DNA of 64,000 nucleotides, from positions 62,001-126,000 of the forward strand of contig JACKIB010000010.1 in assembly GCA_020638695.1 (NCBI GenBank), read 5' to 3'. A program made the translations under genes and the position numbers. This stretch comes from Planctomycetota bacterium. Lineage in GTDB: Bacteria > Planctomycetota > UBA1135 > UBA2386. This document shows, in pieces, positions 15,554 through 22,860 of the stretch. Position 1 is the first letter of the stretch. Each line of letters begins with the position of its first letter. A model generated the notes under the pieces. That model did not search any database. It saw nothing but the letters and a program-made list of their open reading frames with translations, and was not told where the DNA came from.

Positions 15554-16897
15554 TTGGAACGCCCGCGACAGCCACAGGGACGGATCCTGCGATGGGCCGC
15601 ATTGACTGCGGCGGGGGCGGCGCTGTCCTGGGCGACTGCGGCGATGGTGCGGAACGGGTTGCCAGCGCTGTCGCCGGCCTCGTTGTGCGGACTCGACTAC
15701 ATCGCGGAGAGTGCGCTGCCCCCCCTCGCGCTGGCGCTGCCGTGCCTGGTCGCCTTCGAGCTGGCGCGGCGCGGCAGACTGCGCCAGTGCGGTCTGCTGA
15801 TCGCGTGGGGCTTGTTGCTGTTCTGCCAGGTCGTGCTGGTCCCGCGCGGCGTGTTCGCGGTGGGGTGGTTCGTGCAGCCGTTGATCGTGCTGATGGTGAC
15901 CTGCACCTTCGGCATGGTGCCGGGCCTGCTACAGGCGGTGACGGTGGTGTTGGGCTTGTCGATCGCAACGTGGATCACGTCCGCGGAGATCACCCCCCTC
16001 GCTGACAGCCACGCGGGCCCCGTGCTGCAGGCGGTGGTGGCCAGTGCGGTGACCGTGGCGATGGCGCTTTGCGGCGTGCTGCTGCACCGGACCCTGGTCC
16101 TGGCGATCCGCACCGAGGAGCACCAGAGACTGCGGATGGAGGAGCAGCGGCGGGCGCTGCGGCACCGTGAGAATCTGCTGCGCCATGCGATGCGGATCGA
16201 CACCGTTGGCGAACTTTCGAGCATGGTGGTGCACCAGCTGCGCAATCAGTTCCAGTTGATCCTCGGCTACGCGACGATCGGGATGCAAGCCGCCGATCCA
16301 CGAGCCACCGCGGGATTCCGCAGCATCATCGAGACGCTCGGCAAGTCGAACGATCTGCTGGAGAACCTCCTCGGCATGGCCCGGCAGAACGACGGACGGG
16401 TCGAGCCGGTCGACCTGTGCGCGCTGTGCCGTCAGGTCGCGGACAGCTACGCGCGGGTGTTGCCGTCGCGCATCGCGCTGCGGCTCTCGGTTCCCACGCA
16501 CCCGGTCTCGGTGCTGCTCGATCCACAGGGGCTCGAGCACGCACTGCTCAATCTGGTGATCAACGCCCGGCAGGCGATCCGCGGCCAGGGGGCGATCGAG
16601 ATCAAGCTGACCGCCACCGCCGACAAGGCCGTGCTCGAGGTGTCGGACACCGGCCCGGGGATCGCCCCGCAACACCTCGAGAGCGTGTTCCGACCGTTCT
16701 TCACCACCAAGGAGAAGGGCAAGGGAACCGGACTGGGGCTAGCTGCCGTGCAGCGGTTCGCCCGCTCGTCGAACGGTGAGGTACACGTGCGCAGCGAGCC
16801 CGGGCAGGGCGCGGCGTTCATCCTCGAGTTCCCGGCGTTGCGGTTGGAAGTGCTGGGGCCGCGGCGCGAAGGCGACCGTGCGCAGGGCCTGGGCTGA
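15554..16897 (+). CDS. Membrane sensor histidine kinase
   Basis: 447 residues from a TTG; the start is uncertain. About six hydrophobic segments occupy residues 12-180 (e.g. LLIAWGLLLFCQVVLV, VVASAVTVAMALCGVLL), with no large external loop, so the sensor is probably membrane-embedded. The phospho-acceptor is His227 in SSMVVHQLRNQFQLILG. The ATPase domain has the N box (LLNLVINARQAI), G1 (DTGPGIAP), F box (FRPFFTTKEKGKGTG) and G2 (GTGLGLAAV). No response regulator gene is adjacent; the neighbouring NtrC-like protein lacks the phospho-acceptor Asp, so it is not an obvious partner. Repeats B2 and C1 lie just upstream. Confidence 0.9.
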   Translation: MERPRQPQGRILRWAALTAAGAALSWATAAMVRNGLPALSPASLCGLDYIAESALPPLALALPCLVAFELARRGRLRQCGLLIAWGLLLFCQVVLVPRGVFAVGWFVQPLIVLMVTCTFGMVPGLLQAVTVVLGLSIATWITSAEITPLADSHAGPVLQAVVASAVTVAMALCGVLLHRTLVLAIRTEEHQRLRMEEQRRALRHRENLLRHAMRIDTVGELSSMVVHQLRNQFQLILGYATIGMQAADPRATAGFRSIIETLGKSNDLLENLLGMARQNDGRVEPVDLCALCRQVADSYARVLPSRIALRLSVPTHPVSVLLDPQGLEHALLNLVINARQAIRGQGAIEIKLTATADKAVLEVSDTGPGIAPQHLESVFRPFFTTKEKGKGTGLGLAAVQRFARSSNGEVHVRSEPGQGAAFILEFPALRLEVLGPRREGDRAQGLG

Positions 16898-16950
16898 GCC
16901 GAAGTCGGTCGCCGGCGCGAGTGTCGACCCCGTGCCGGATTGCCTCTACT

Positions 16951-17292
16951 TCACGCGAGCGACACAGCGTGGCCCAATGCGGTGCTCAGCGTCTGCTCGA
17001 GGATGGAACACAGCTCGCCACGTCCCTTGGTGTCCAGCCACTGCCCGCTCGCTGCATCGAACTGGAAGTGCCACGCCGTGGCACCGTGTGCCAGCCAGAT
17101 CTGCTGCGCGGCACCCTGCCGATTCATGATGCACTTGCGGCCATCCGCGAACTCGATCGTCAGCACGCCCATCGCCAGCTGTGGATCGATCTCGTCCGGG
17201 TCGAGACGGTCGAGTGCGTTCAGCACCGACAGCATGAACGCATCGGCGCGCCGCTCGAAGTCGACACTCGTCGCGTTGGAATCCGAGGGCAT
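16951..17292 (-). CDS. cyaY: Frataxin-like iron donor protein CyaY
   Basis: 113 residues, close to the usual 105-115. The frataxin core is recognisable: an acidic first helix (DFERRADAFMLSVLNALDRLDPDEID), strands GVLTIEFADGRKCIMNRQ, then QQIWLAHGATAWHFQFDAASGQW, and a final helix (LCSILEQTLSTALGH). These positions match E. coli CyaY (GVLTITF, NRQ, QVWLA, YHF). Family knowledge: frataxin binds iron and modulates the cysteine desulfurase of iron-sulfur assembly. No isc or suf genes are nearby. About 35 bp upstream ends a strong terminator hairpin, and further upstream lies a structured region, suggesting either attenuation or a separate small RNA. It converges with the histidine kinase gene. 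Confidence 0.85.
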   Translation of the reverse strand: MPSDSNATSVDFERRADAFMLSVLNALDRLDPDEIDPQLAMGVLTIEFADGRKCIMNRQGAAQQIWLAHGATAWHFQFDAASGQWLDTKGRGELCSILEQTLSTALGHAVSLA

Positions 17293-17325
17293 GGTGGGCG
17301 AACCGTCCGAGTTGGAGTCTTGTTA

Positions 17326-17361
17326 AAAAAGAGGACCGAGGATCACGAATGATCCTCGGTC
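17326..17361 (-). terminator. Intrinsic terminator upstream of cyaY
   Basis: On the minus strand a perfect 12-bp stem (17350-17361 with 17334-17345) closes a 4-nt loop (TTCG as read on the minus strand) and is followed after three bases by T6. It ends about 35 bp before the cyaY start. It terminates whatever is transcribed from the right: read-through from moxR, a small RNA, or a cyaY leader. Confidence 0.85.
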
Positions 17362-17437
17362 TCGTGGCCCCGGGCAAAAGCCCTCTCGGAGATCACGACC
17401 AGCTCTTTCCCTGCAAGAGCTGGTCGCGGCCGGGGCC
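17326..17437 (-). ncRNA. Candidate structured RNA or attenuator leader before cyaY
   Basis: Within the 308-bp gap 17293-17600, three perfect helices can be drawn on the minus strand. A long-range 8-bp stem (17430-17437 with 17366-17373) encloses a 12-bp hairpin (17415-17426 with 17396-17407, 7-nt loop), and a terminator hairpin with T6 follows at 17361-17326. A short GGGC/GCCC hairpin (17372-17375 with 17380-17383) would compete with the outer stem, as expected of a switch. It does not match 6S, SRP, tmRNA or RNase P consensus features that I know. The remaining gap (17438-17600) has an AAAGGAGG-like stretch and a T6, but no convincing ORF. Confidence 0.45.
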
Positions 17438-17600
17438 GCTCGTCCCATGCACCGAGGTAGACGTTCGAGCTCCCCCTCCTTTCTGGAGAAAGCCAAAAAA
17501 GATCGTCCCCTTCGCTGTGCACCGCACTGCATCGCGACGTCGGTGGGACATGTCCGCCGCGATCGTGAAGTGCACGTGAACGGCGCGGTCGCGTGCTCGT

Positions 17601-18599
17601 TCAGCCGTGCCGTTCGGCGCGCACCTGCCACCCGGCGAGGAGTTCGGCGATTCCGGTGCCCTCGGCCTCGGCTTCGAACGACAGCACGACTCGATGCCGC
17701 ACCGCGGGGAGCATCACCGCGAGCAGATCCTCCTTCGCAACGCACGGGCGGCCGTCGAGCAATGCACGAGCCTTGCCCGCGAGGATGATCGCCTGGCCGG
17801 CACGCGGGCTTGCGCCAAAGCGAACCAAGCGGCGCGTCGTCGGGTCGGCATCGGCCGTGGGATGGCTCGCGCGCACCAGTGCCGCGACGTAGCGCACCAG
17901 GTGTTCGCCACACAGGATCTGGCGCGCGGTCTGCTGCAGTTCGACCAGCTCTTCGCCGGTGAGCACGGCCGTGAGCTCGGGGTGCTGGTCGCCGGTGGTC
18001 GCCTCGAGCACGGCCACCAAGTCGTCCTCACCCGGAAGCGTGACCTCCAACTTGAACAGGAAGCGATCGAGCTGGGCTTCCGGCAGCGGGTATGTGCCCT
18101 CCAGCTCGATCGGGTTCTGCGTGGCCACCACCGAGAACGGCTGGCGCAGTCGGTGGGTGGTCGTGCCGACGGTCACCGAATACTCCTGCATCGCCTCGAG
18201 CAGCGCCGACTGCGTCTTCGGGGTGGCGCGGTTGATCTCGTCGGCCAACAGCAGATTGGTGAAGATCGGACCGGGCTGGAAGCGGAACGCCCGCTCTCCC
18301 TGCCGTTCCTCGATCACGCGCGTCCCGGTGATGTCCGCCGGCATCAGGTCGGGAGTGAACTGGATGCGCGAGAATGCGAGCCCGAGGCTGCGCGCCAGCG
18401 ACTTGACCAACAGCGTCTTGCCGAGTCCCGGTAGCCCCTCGAGCAGGACGTGGCCCCCCGCGACCACCGCAAGAAGCAACTGATCCACCAGGTCTCGTTG
18501 GCCCAGCACCGCCTTGCCCACTTCGTTCCGCAGCACGGCGATCCTCCGGCGCATCTCGCCGACCCGCTCGCGCAGTGCGCCCTCGGTTGCTTCGCTCAT
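17601..18599 (-). CDS. MoxR-family AAA+ ATPase
   Basis: 332 residues from the ATG at 18599; the longer open frame is rejected as it runs into the divergent gene. Walker A is GLPGLGKT, Walker B LLLADEINRA, sensor 1 VVATQNPIELEGTYPLPEAQ, and the C-terminal lid carries the ASPRAGQAIILAGKA motif, all diagnostic of MoxR. MoxR ATPases act as chaperones for metal or cofactor insertion, usually with VWA-domain partners encoded downstream. No VWA gene follows here, as the next gene is cyaY past a terminator, so this is a solitary member. Start codons of moxR and the TPR lipoprotein are 46 bp apart, divergent. Confidence 0.93.
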   Translation of the reverse strand: MSEATEGALRERVGEMRRRIAVLRNEVGKAVLGQRDLVDQLLLAVVAGGHVLLEGLPGLGKTLLVKSLARSLGLAFSRIQFTPDLMPADITGTRVIEERQGERAFRFQPGPIFTNLLLADEINRATPKTQSALLEAMQEYSVTVGTTTHRLRQPFSVVATQNPIELEGTYPLPEAQLDRFLFKLEVTLPGEDDLVAVLEATTGDQHPELTAVLTGEELVELQQTARQILCGEHLVRYVAALVRASHPTADADPTTRRLVRFGASPRAGQAIILAGKARALLDGRPCVAKEDLLAVMLPAVRHRVVLSFEAEAEGTGIAELLAGWQVRAERHG

Positions 18600-18645
18600 G
18601 GTCTGCGATTGTAGGAGGGGCGGCCGGCCCGCAGAATGCTGCGCG

Positions 18646-19890
18646 ATGACCTGCCTGCGACAACCCGTGGTGCGGCGACGGCAGCGCGGTGCCCCGGGAC
18701 CCGAAGCGTTTGCGTCCGCTAGCGCCGGAGCCGCTGTCTGGCTGGCGGGCGTGCTCGTGTCGTGCTCGGCGGTCGGCCCGAGCCCCGCAGAGCGCGCCGC
18801 CACCGAGCCACCTCGCCGCGAACCCTCGGCCGACCAACTGCAGGCGATCGCTCGACACACCCAAGCGGCGCTCGCCGCGTTGCGCGGCGGGGACCCAAAG
18901 GTGGCGCGGCGCGAGGCCGAGGCAGCCCTGCTCATGCTGCCGCGGGCCGGCCGCGCGAGAGCGATCCTCGGCCGGGCGATGCTGGCGGAGGCGCTGCGCC
19001 AAGACGATCCCCCGCCGTTGCCCCAGGTCGAGGCCGCCGAGGGAGAGCTGCGGTTGGCGCTGCGAATGGACCCGCAGGATCTCGAGATCCGGGTGCTGTT
19101 CGCCGAGTTCCTGGCTGCGACAGGGCGGGTCACGCACGCGGCCGACCAGTTGGACGAAGTGCTCCGGACGCAGCCCGAGCACCGTGCCGCGCTGCGAGCC
19201 GCGGCGCGGATGCGCTTCGAGCTGGGGCAGGAACGCGCCGCGGTGCCGCTGCTCGAACGCGTGTTGCAACACCTGCCGCGCGATGCGGAGACCCACCGCC
19301 AGCTGGCGCTGTGTCGCTACCGTCTCGCCGAGGCGACCGCTGCCGGTGACGTCGATCCGCTGCCGGCCGACGCCGCGGCAGCGGCCCGCACGGCGTTCCT
19401 TGCCGCGGCCGAGTCGTTCCGCAAGTACGCCGACCTCGCGCCAGGCTCCGTGGGTGGCTATCTCGGCGAGGCGGCTGCCAAGTTCGCCGCGGCGCGGCTC
19501 CTGCCCGCGGCGTCGGCACCGCAGATGCGCACCGAGTGCGCGGCGGTGCTGTCGATCCTCGCGGCGGGCGCGCGAATCGGCGTCACTTCGCCGGGACCGC
19601 ACCACAGCGCCGGGGTGGTGCACGAACACCTGGACCAGACCCGAGAGGCCAAGCAGGCGTACGAGCAGGCGCTGCGGCGCGACCGCGACCACGTTCCCTC
19701 GGTGCTCAACCTCGCGGCGCTACTGCAGCGCACCGGGGACCGGCTCGGCGCGCTGGACTTCTACCGCCGTGCGCTCAAGCTGGAGCTCTCCAGCGACGAG
19801 CGGCGGAAGGTGCAGCGGTTGATCGAGGCAGAACCCGCACAGCAGCCGCGCGCCGGCGCCAAGGTGCCCGCGCCGAAGACCGGCCGCTGA
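18646..19890 (+). CDS. TPR-repeat lipoprotein
   Basis: 414 residues from the ATG at 18646. A hydrophobic stretch with a lipobox (VWLAGVLVSC) ends about residue 40, late for a signal peptide, so an internal start is possible. The rest is TPR-like: AEGELRLALRMDPQDLEIRVL, ADQLDEVLRTQPEHRAALRAA, AAVPLLERVLQHLPRDAETH, and near the end AKQAYEQALRRDRDHVPSVLNLAALL and ALDFYRRALKLE. It is a probable interaction scaffold at the outer or inner membrane surface. Divergent from moxR over 46 bp, so they may share control. Confidence 0.8.
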   Translation: MTCLRQPVVRRRQRGAPGPEAFASASAGAAVWLAGVLVSCSAVGPSPAERAATEPPRREPSADQLQAIARHTQAALAALRGGDPKVARREAEAALLMLPRAGRARAILGRAMLAEALRQDDPPPLPQVEAAEGELRLALRMDPQDLEIRVLFAEFLAATGRVTHAADQLDEVLRTQPEHRAALRAAARMRFELGQERAAVPLLERVLQHLPRDAETHRQLALCRYRLAEATAAGDVDPLPADAAAAARTAFLAAAESFRKYADLAPGSVGGYLGEAAAKFAAARLLPAASAPQMRTECAAVLSILAAGARIGVTSPGPHHSAGVVHEHLDQTREAKQAYEQALRRDRDHVPSVLNLAALLQRTGDRLGALDFYRRALKLELSSDERRKVQRLIEAEPAQQPRAGAKVPAPKTGR

Positions 19891-19923
19891 ACGAGCCAGT
19901 ACGTTCCCCCGATCGCCGGGGGG

Positions 19924-20697
19924 TCACGTGCCCATGATGCAGAATCCGGCGTCCACGTAGATCACCTGGCCGGTGATCCCGCTGCTGCGCGACGACAACA
20001 GGAACGCCGCGGTCTCGCCAACTTCCTCTTGGGTCACGTTCCGCCGCAGCGGCGCTCGGTCGGCGATCGCTTTGAGGATGTCGCTGAAACCCGAGACACC
20101 CATCGCGGACAGCGTCTTGATCGGGCCAGCGGAGATCGCGTTGACGCGCGTCCCGGCTGGGCCCAAGTCGGCGGCGAGGTAGCGCACCGAGGCTTCCAGT
20201 GCCGCCTTCGCCACGCCCATCACGTTGTAGCTCTCGACCACCCGTTCGGCGCCGAGATACGTCAGCGCCAGTACCGAGGCGTTGCGGCCTTCCATCAGGG
20301 GCTCGGCCGCCTTGGCCAGGGTCACCAACGAGTACGCCGAGACGTGCTGGGCCATCAGGTAGCCGTCGAGTGACGTGTCGACATAGCGACCACCGAGCTC
20401 CTCTCGCTTGGCGAAGGCTACCGAGTGCACCAACGCGTCGATCCCTCCGCACGCCGAGCCGACCTCGGCGAAGAACCGCCCGACCTGCTCCTGGTCGGTG
20501 ACGTCGCACGGGGCGACGAGCGTGTCCTTCGGCAGTTCCTCGGCCAGCTTGCGCACGCCTTCCTCCATGCGCTCGTTCTGGTAGTTGAGTACCACGCGCG
20601 CACCATCGCGCACCATCGCGCGGGTGATCGCCCAGGCGATGCTGCGCTTGTTCGCCACGCCGAAGATCACCGCCGTCTTGCCGTCCATCTCTCCCAT
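19924..20697 (-). CDS. fabI: Enoyl-[acyl-carrier-protein] reductase (NADH), FabI
   Basis: 257 residues from the ATG at 20697. SDR fold with the FabI-type nucleotide motif (IFGVANKRSIAWAI) and the catalytic residues Tyr147, Tyr157 and Lys164 in LTYLGAERVVESYNVMGVAK, matching Tyr146/Tyr156/Lys163 of the E. coli enzyme. It performs the last reduction of each fatty-acid elongation cycle. Other sequence hallmarks are AGPIKTLSAMGVSGF and the C-terminal GITGQVIYVDAGFCIMG. No other fab gene is adjacent. The mutY stop is 75 bp upstream on the same strand. Confidence 0.95.
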   Translation of the reverse strand: MGEMDGKTAVIFGVANKRSIAWAITRAMVRDGARVVLNYQNERMEEGVRKLAEELPKDTLVAPCDVTDQEQVGRFFAEVGSACGGIDALVHSVAFAKREELGGRYVDTSLDGYLMAQHVSAYSLVTLAKAAEPLMEGRNASVLALTYLGAERVVESYNVMGVAKAALEASVRYLAADLGPAGTRVNAISAGPIKTLSAMGVSGFSDILKAIADRAPLRRNVTQEEVGETAAFLLSSRSSGITGQVIYVDAGFCIMGT

Positions 20698-20772
20698 CTT
20701 GTCCTGGTGTGCGCTGTTGGAACCGTCGTCGGAATGCGGCCGGGCAGCGTAGCGCATCGGCGCGCCCGCGGT

Positions 20773-21849
20773 CTACGGGGAGCGCTCCTCGGCCGTCAAC
20801 CCGACCGTGGCGAACACCTTGCGCGCGATCGTCGTCCATGGAGTGTCCGGGTCGTCAGGACGGGCGGCGATCCACGGCGGTCGTGGGCGCACCGCGGGGC
20901 TCGCACCGGCGAATGCACACACCGTGATCCGATGGTTCGTGATCCCGTGCTGCACTCGACCGAGTGCACCGCCGACGGTGCAGCGCAGGCCCCGGGCCTC
21001 CAGTTCTGCCGCCAGCTCCTCGGGTCCGTCACAGGCGACCAGGGGCCCCGGTCCTGGCAGATCGACCTGGCCCGCGTTGATCGCACCCGCCGCCACGCGC
21101 ACGCCGAGGATCTGCGCGCCGCGCCAGGGGATCAAGGCGACGCAGGTCGCCACCTTCACCGCCGCCACACGCGGCGGGAGCACCGGGAGCTGCGCGGTAG
21201 TGCCGTCGCGTCGCGCGACGCAGTCGCCCGCCACCGGGCACTCCGCACATACCGGGCGGCGCGGCGTGCACACCGTCGCGCCGAGCTCCATCAACGCCTG
21301 GTTCACGTCTCCGGGGTGACCTTCCGCCAGCAGTTCCATGGCGAGCTCCCGGATCCGCCGCGCGCCGGTCCCGGACTTCACCGCGGAGGCGACACCGCGA
21401 TGGCGCGCCAACACCCGTTCGACGTTGCCGTCGACTGCCGGCTCGGGGTGGCTGAATGCGATCGACGCCACCGCACCGCGCGTGTAGCGGCCGATCCCCG
21501 GTAGCGCCCCGAGCTGTTCCGGGTCCGTCGGTACCTGCCCACCGTGGCGTTCGACGACCGCCCGCGCGCCGTCGCGCAGCAGCCGGGCGCGTCGGTAGTA
21601 GCCGAGTCCTCGCCACGCGCCGAGTAGCGTGTCGTCATCGGCGTCCGCCAGGTCCGCGGGTCGCGGGAAGCGCTGCAAAAAGCGTTCGTACGCCGCGGTC
21701 ACCGCCGCCACGCGTGTCTGCTGCAGCATCACTTCGCTGACCCAGATCGCCCACGGGTCGGAGGTGCGCCGCCACGGGAGGTCGCGCCGGTGCTTGCCGT
21801 ACCACGCCAGCAACCGCCCGGCGAACCGGCGCGGAACCGGGTCGGGCAC
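20773..21849 (-). CDS. mutY: A/G-specific adenine glycosylase MutY
   Basis: 358 residues from a GTG at 21849 that overlaps the stop of the preceding gene by one base (TAGTG). Catalytic Glu39 (VSEVMLQQTRV), helix-hairpin-helix LPGIGRYTRG, catalytic Asp140 (AVDGNVERVLAR), and a 4Fe-4S site C194-x6-C201-x2-C204-x5-C210. The C-terminal roughly 110 residues form the NUDIX-like domain that recognises 8-oxoG. It removes adenine mispaired with 8-oxoguanine. The coupling with the upstream CinA-type gene implies joint translation. Confidence 0.94.
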   Translation of the reverse strand: MPDPVPRRFAGRLLAWYGKHRRDLPWRRTSDPWAIWVSEVMLQQTRVAAVTAAYERFLQRFPRPADLADADDDTLLGAWRGLGYYRRARLLRDGARAVVERHGGQVPTDPEQLGALPGIGRYTRGAVASIAFSHPEPAVDGNVERVLARHRGVASAVKSGTGARRIRELAMELLAEGHPGDVNQALMELGATVCTPRRPVCAECPVAGDCVARRDGTTAQLPVLPPRVAAVKVATCVALIPWRGAQILGVRVAAGAINAGQVDLPGPGPLVACDGPEELAAELEARGLRCTVGGALGRVQHGITNHRITVCAFAGASPAVRPRPPWIAARPDDPDTPWTTIARKVFATVGLTAEERSP

Positions 21850-22721
21850 TACTCCGCCGACTGGGGGCGGGCGCCCATCTCGAGGCCCAGGCGCGACCGC
21901 AGGTCCGCCTCGGCGCGCTCGAGCAGGTCGTCCAGCACGGCCGCATCGGTGTGCTCGCCGAACAGGCTGATCCGCAGGCTGACCACGTCGCCGCCGCCGG
22001 AGATCACCCGGGCGCGCGGATTGATGCCCGGGAAGCGGCGCGGGATGTCGGTCAGGATCCGCTTGAGCGCCGACTCGTCGCCACCCGGCCATTCGACATG
22101 GCTGGCCTTCTTGAGCACCCCCGGGCCCTCGGCGGCCAGCGCCGGGGTCACGTAGAGGTCGAACATCCGCTGCATCTCCTCGGGGACGCCGGGCAGCAGG
22201 AAGAATGTGGTCTCCCCGACCTTCAGGCGGACCGCCGGGGCGGTGCCGATCGGGTTCTCGTAGCACACCGACCCCTCGGGCACGTCGGCCATCGTCAGTC
22301 GGTCCTCGTTCAGCTCGGCGTCCTCGACGATGCGCCGCGCGACCAGTCGCTTGTAGGACTTGGCGACCATCTCCACGGCTCGCTCGTCGCGCACCAGTTC
22401 GCGCCCGGCCGCTGCCGCCACGCAGGCGCGCGTCAGGTCGTCGTGGCCCGGCCCCATCCCGCCGGTCGTGATGATGTAGGCGGGTGCGCGGTCCAGCGCG
22501 GCGCGGAACGCCTCGACCATGTCCGACTCGACCTCGTCGACCACCTGGATCGACCGCACCCGGAGCGCGAGCTTGTCGATGCTCTTCGCCATGAAGTTGG
22601 CGTTCCGATCGAGCACGGCCCCCTCCAGGAGCTCGCGCCCCAGACAAAAGATGAAGACGTTCTTCGTGCTCAAGAGTCGATCCTGGATGATGCGTTTCGA
22701 GCGGGGTAGCCGGCCCACCAT
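21849..22721 (-). CDS. CinA N-terminal (COG1058) molybdopterin-binding-like protein
   Basis: 290 residues from the ATG at 22721. The MoCF-like fold is shown by LGRELLEGAVLDRNANFMAKSI, VVDEVESDMVEAFRAAL, ITTGGMGPGHDDLT, and LPGVPEEMQRMFD. It corresponds to the N-terminal domain of CinA; the C-terminal NMN deamidase domain is absent. Characterised COG1058 proteins are ADP-ribose or nucleotide pyrophosphatases, so a house-cleaning role beside the 8-oxoG repair enzyme MutY is plausible (inference). It is first in a two-gene unit, overlapping mutY by one base. Confidence 0.85.
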   Translation of the reverse strand: MVGRLPRSKRIIQDRLLSTKNVFIFCLGRELLEGAVLDRNANFMAKSIDKLALRVRSIQVVDEVESDMVEAFRAALDRAPAYIITTGGMGPGHDDLTRACVAAAAGRELVRDERAVEMVAKSYKRLVARRIVEDAELNEDRLTMADVPEGSVCYENPIGTAPAVRLKVGETTFFLLPGVPEEMQRMFDLYVTPALAAEGPGVLKKASHVEWPGGDESALKRILTDIPRRFPGINPRARVISGGGDVVSLRISLFGEHTDAAVLDDLLERAEADLRSRLGLEMGARPQSAE

Positions 22722-22860
22722 ACCGGATCCGGGTCGGCAGATCCTAGCCCGGACTGATCATGACAGCTGCCGCGATCGCGTGCACGCTGCCCGTGATTGG
22801 GCAGGGCAGGGACCCGCGTCGAGCGTAGCCCGCGCCCGCGTCGGGTCCAACGAGTAGCGC

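Noticed and set aside
17323..17913. Open frame of 196 codons across the structured region before cyaY and the end of moxR
   Set aside because: Runs through a perfect terminator hairpin, overlaps moxR out of frame and has no coding-like composition.
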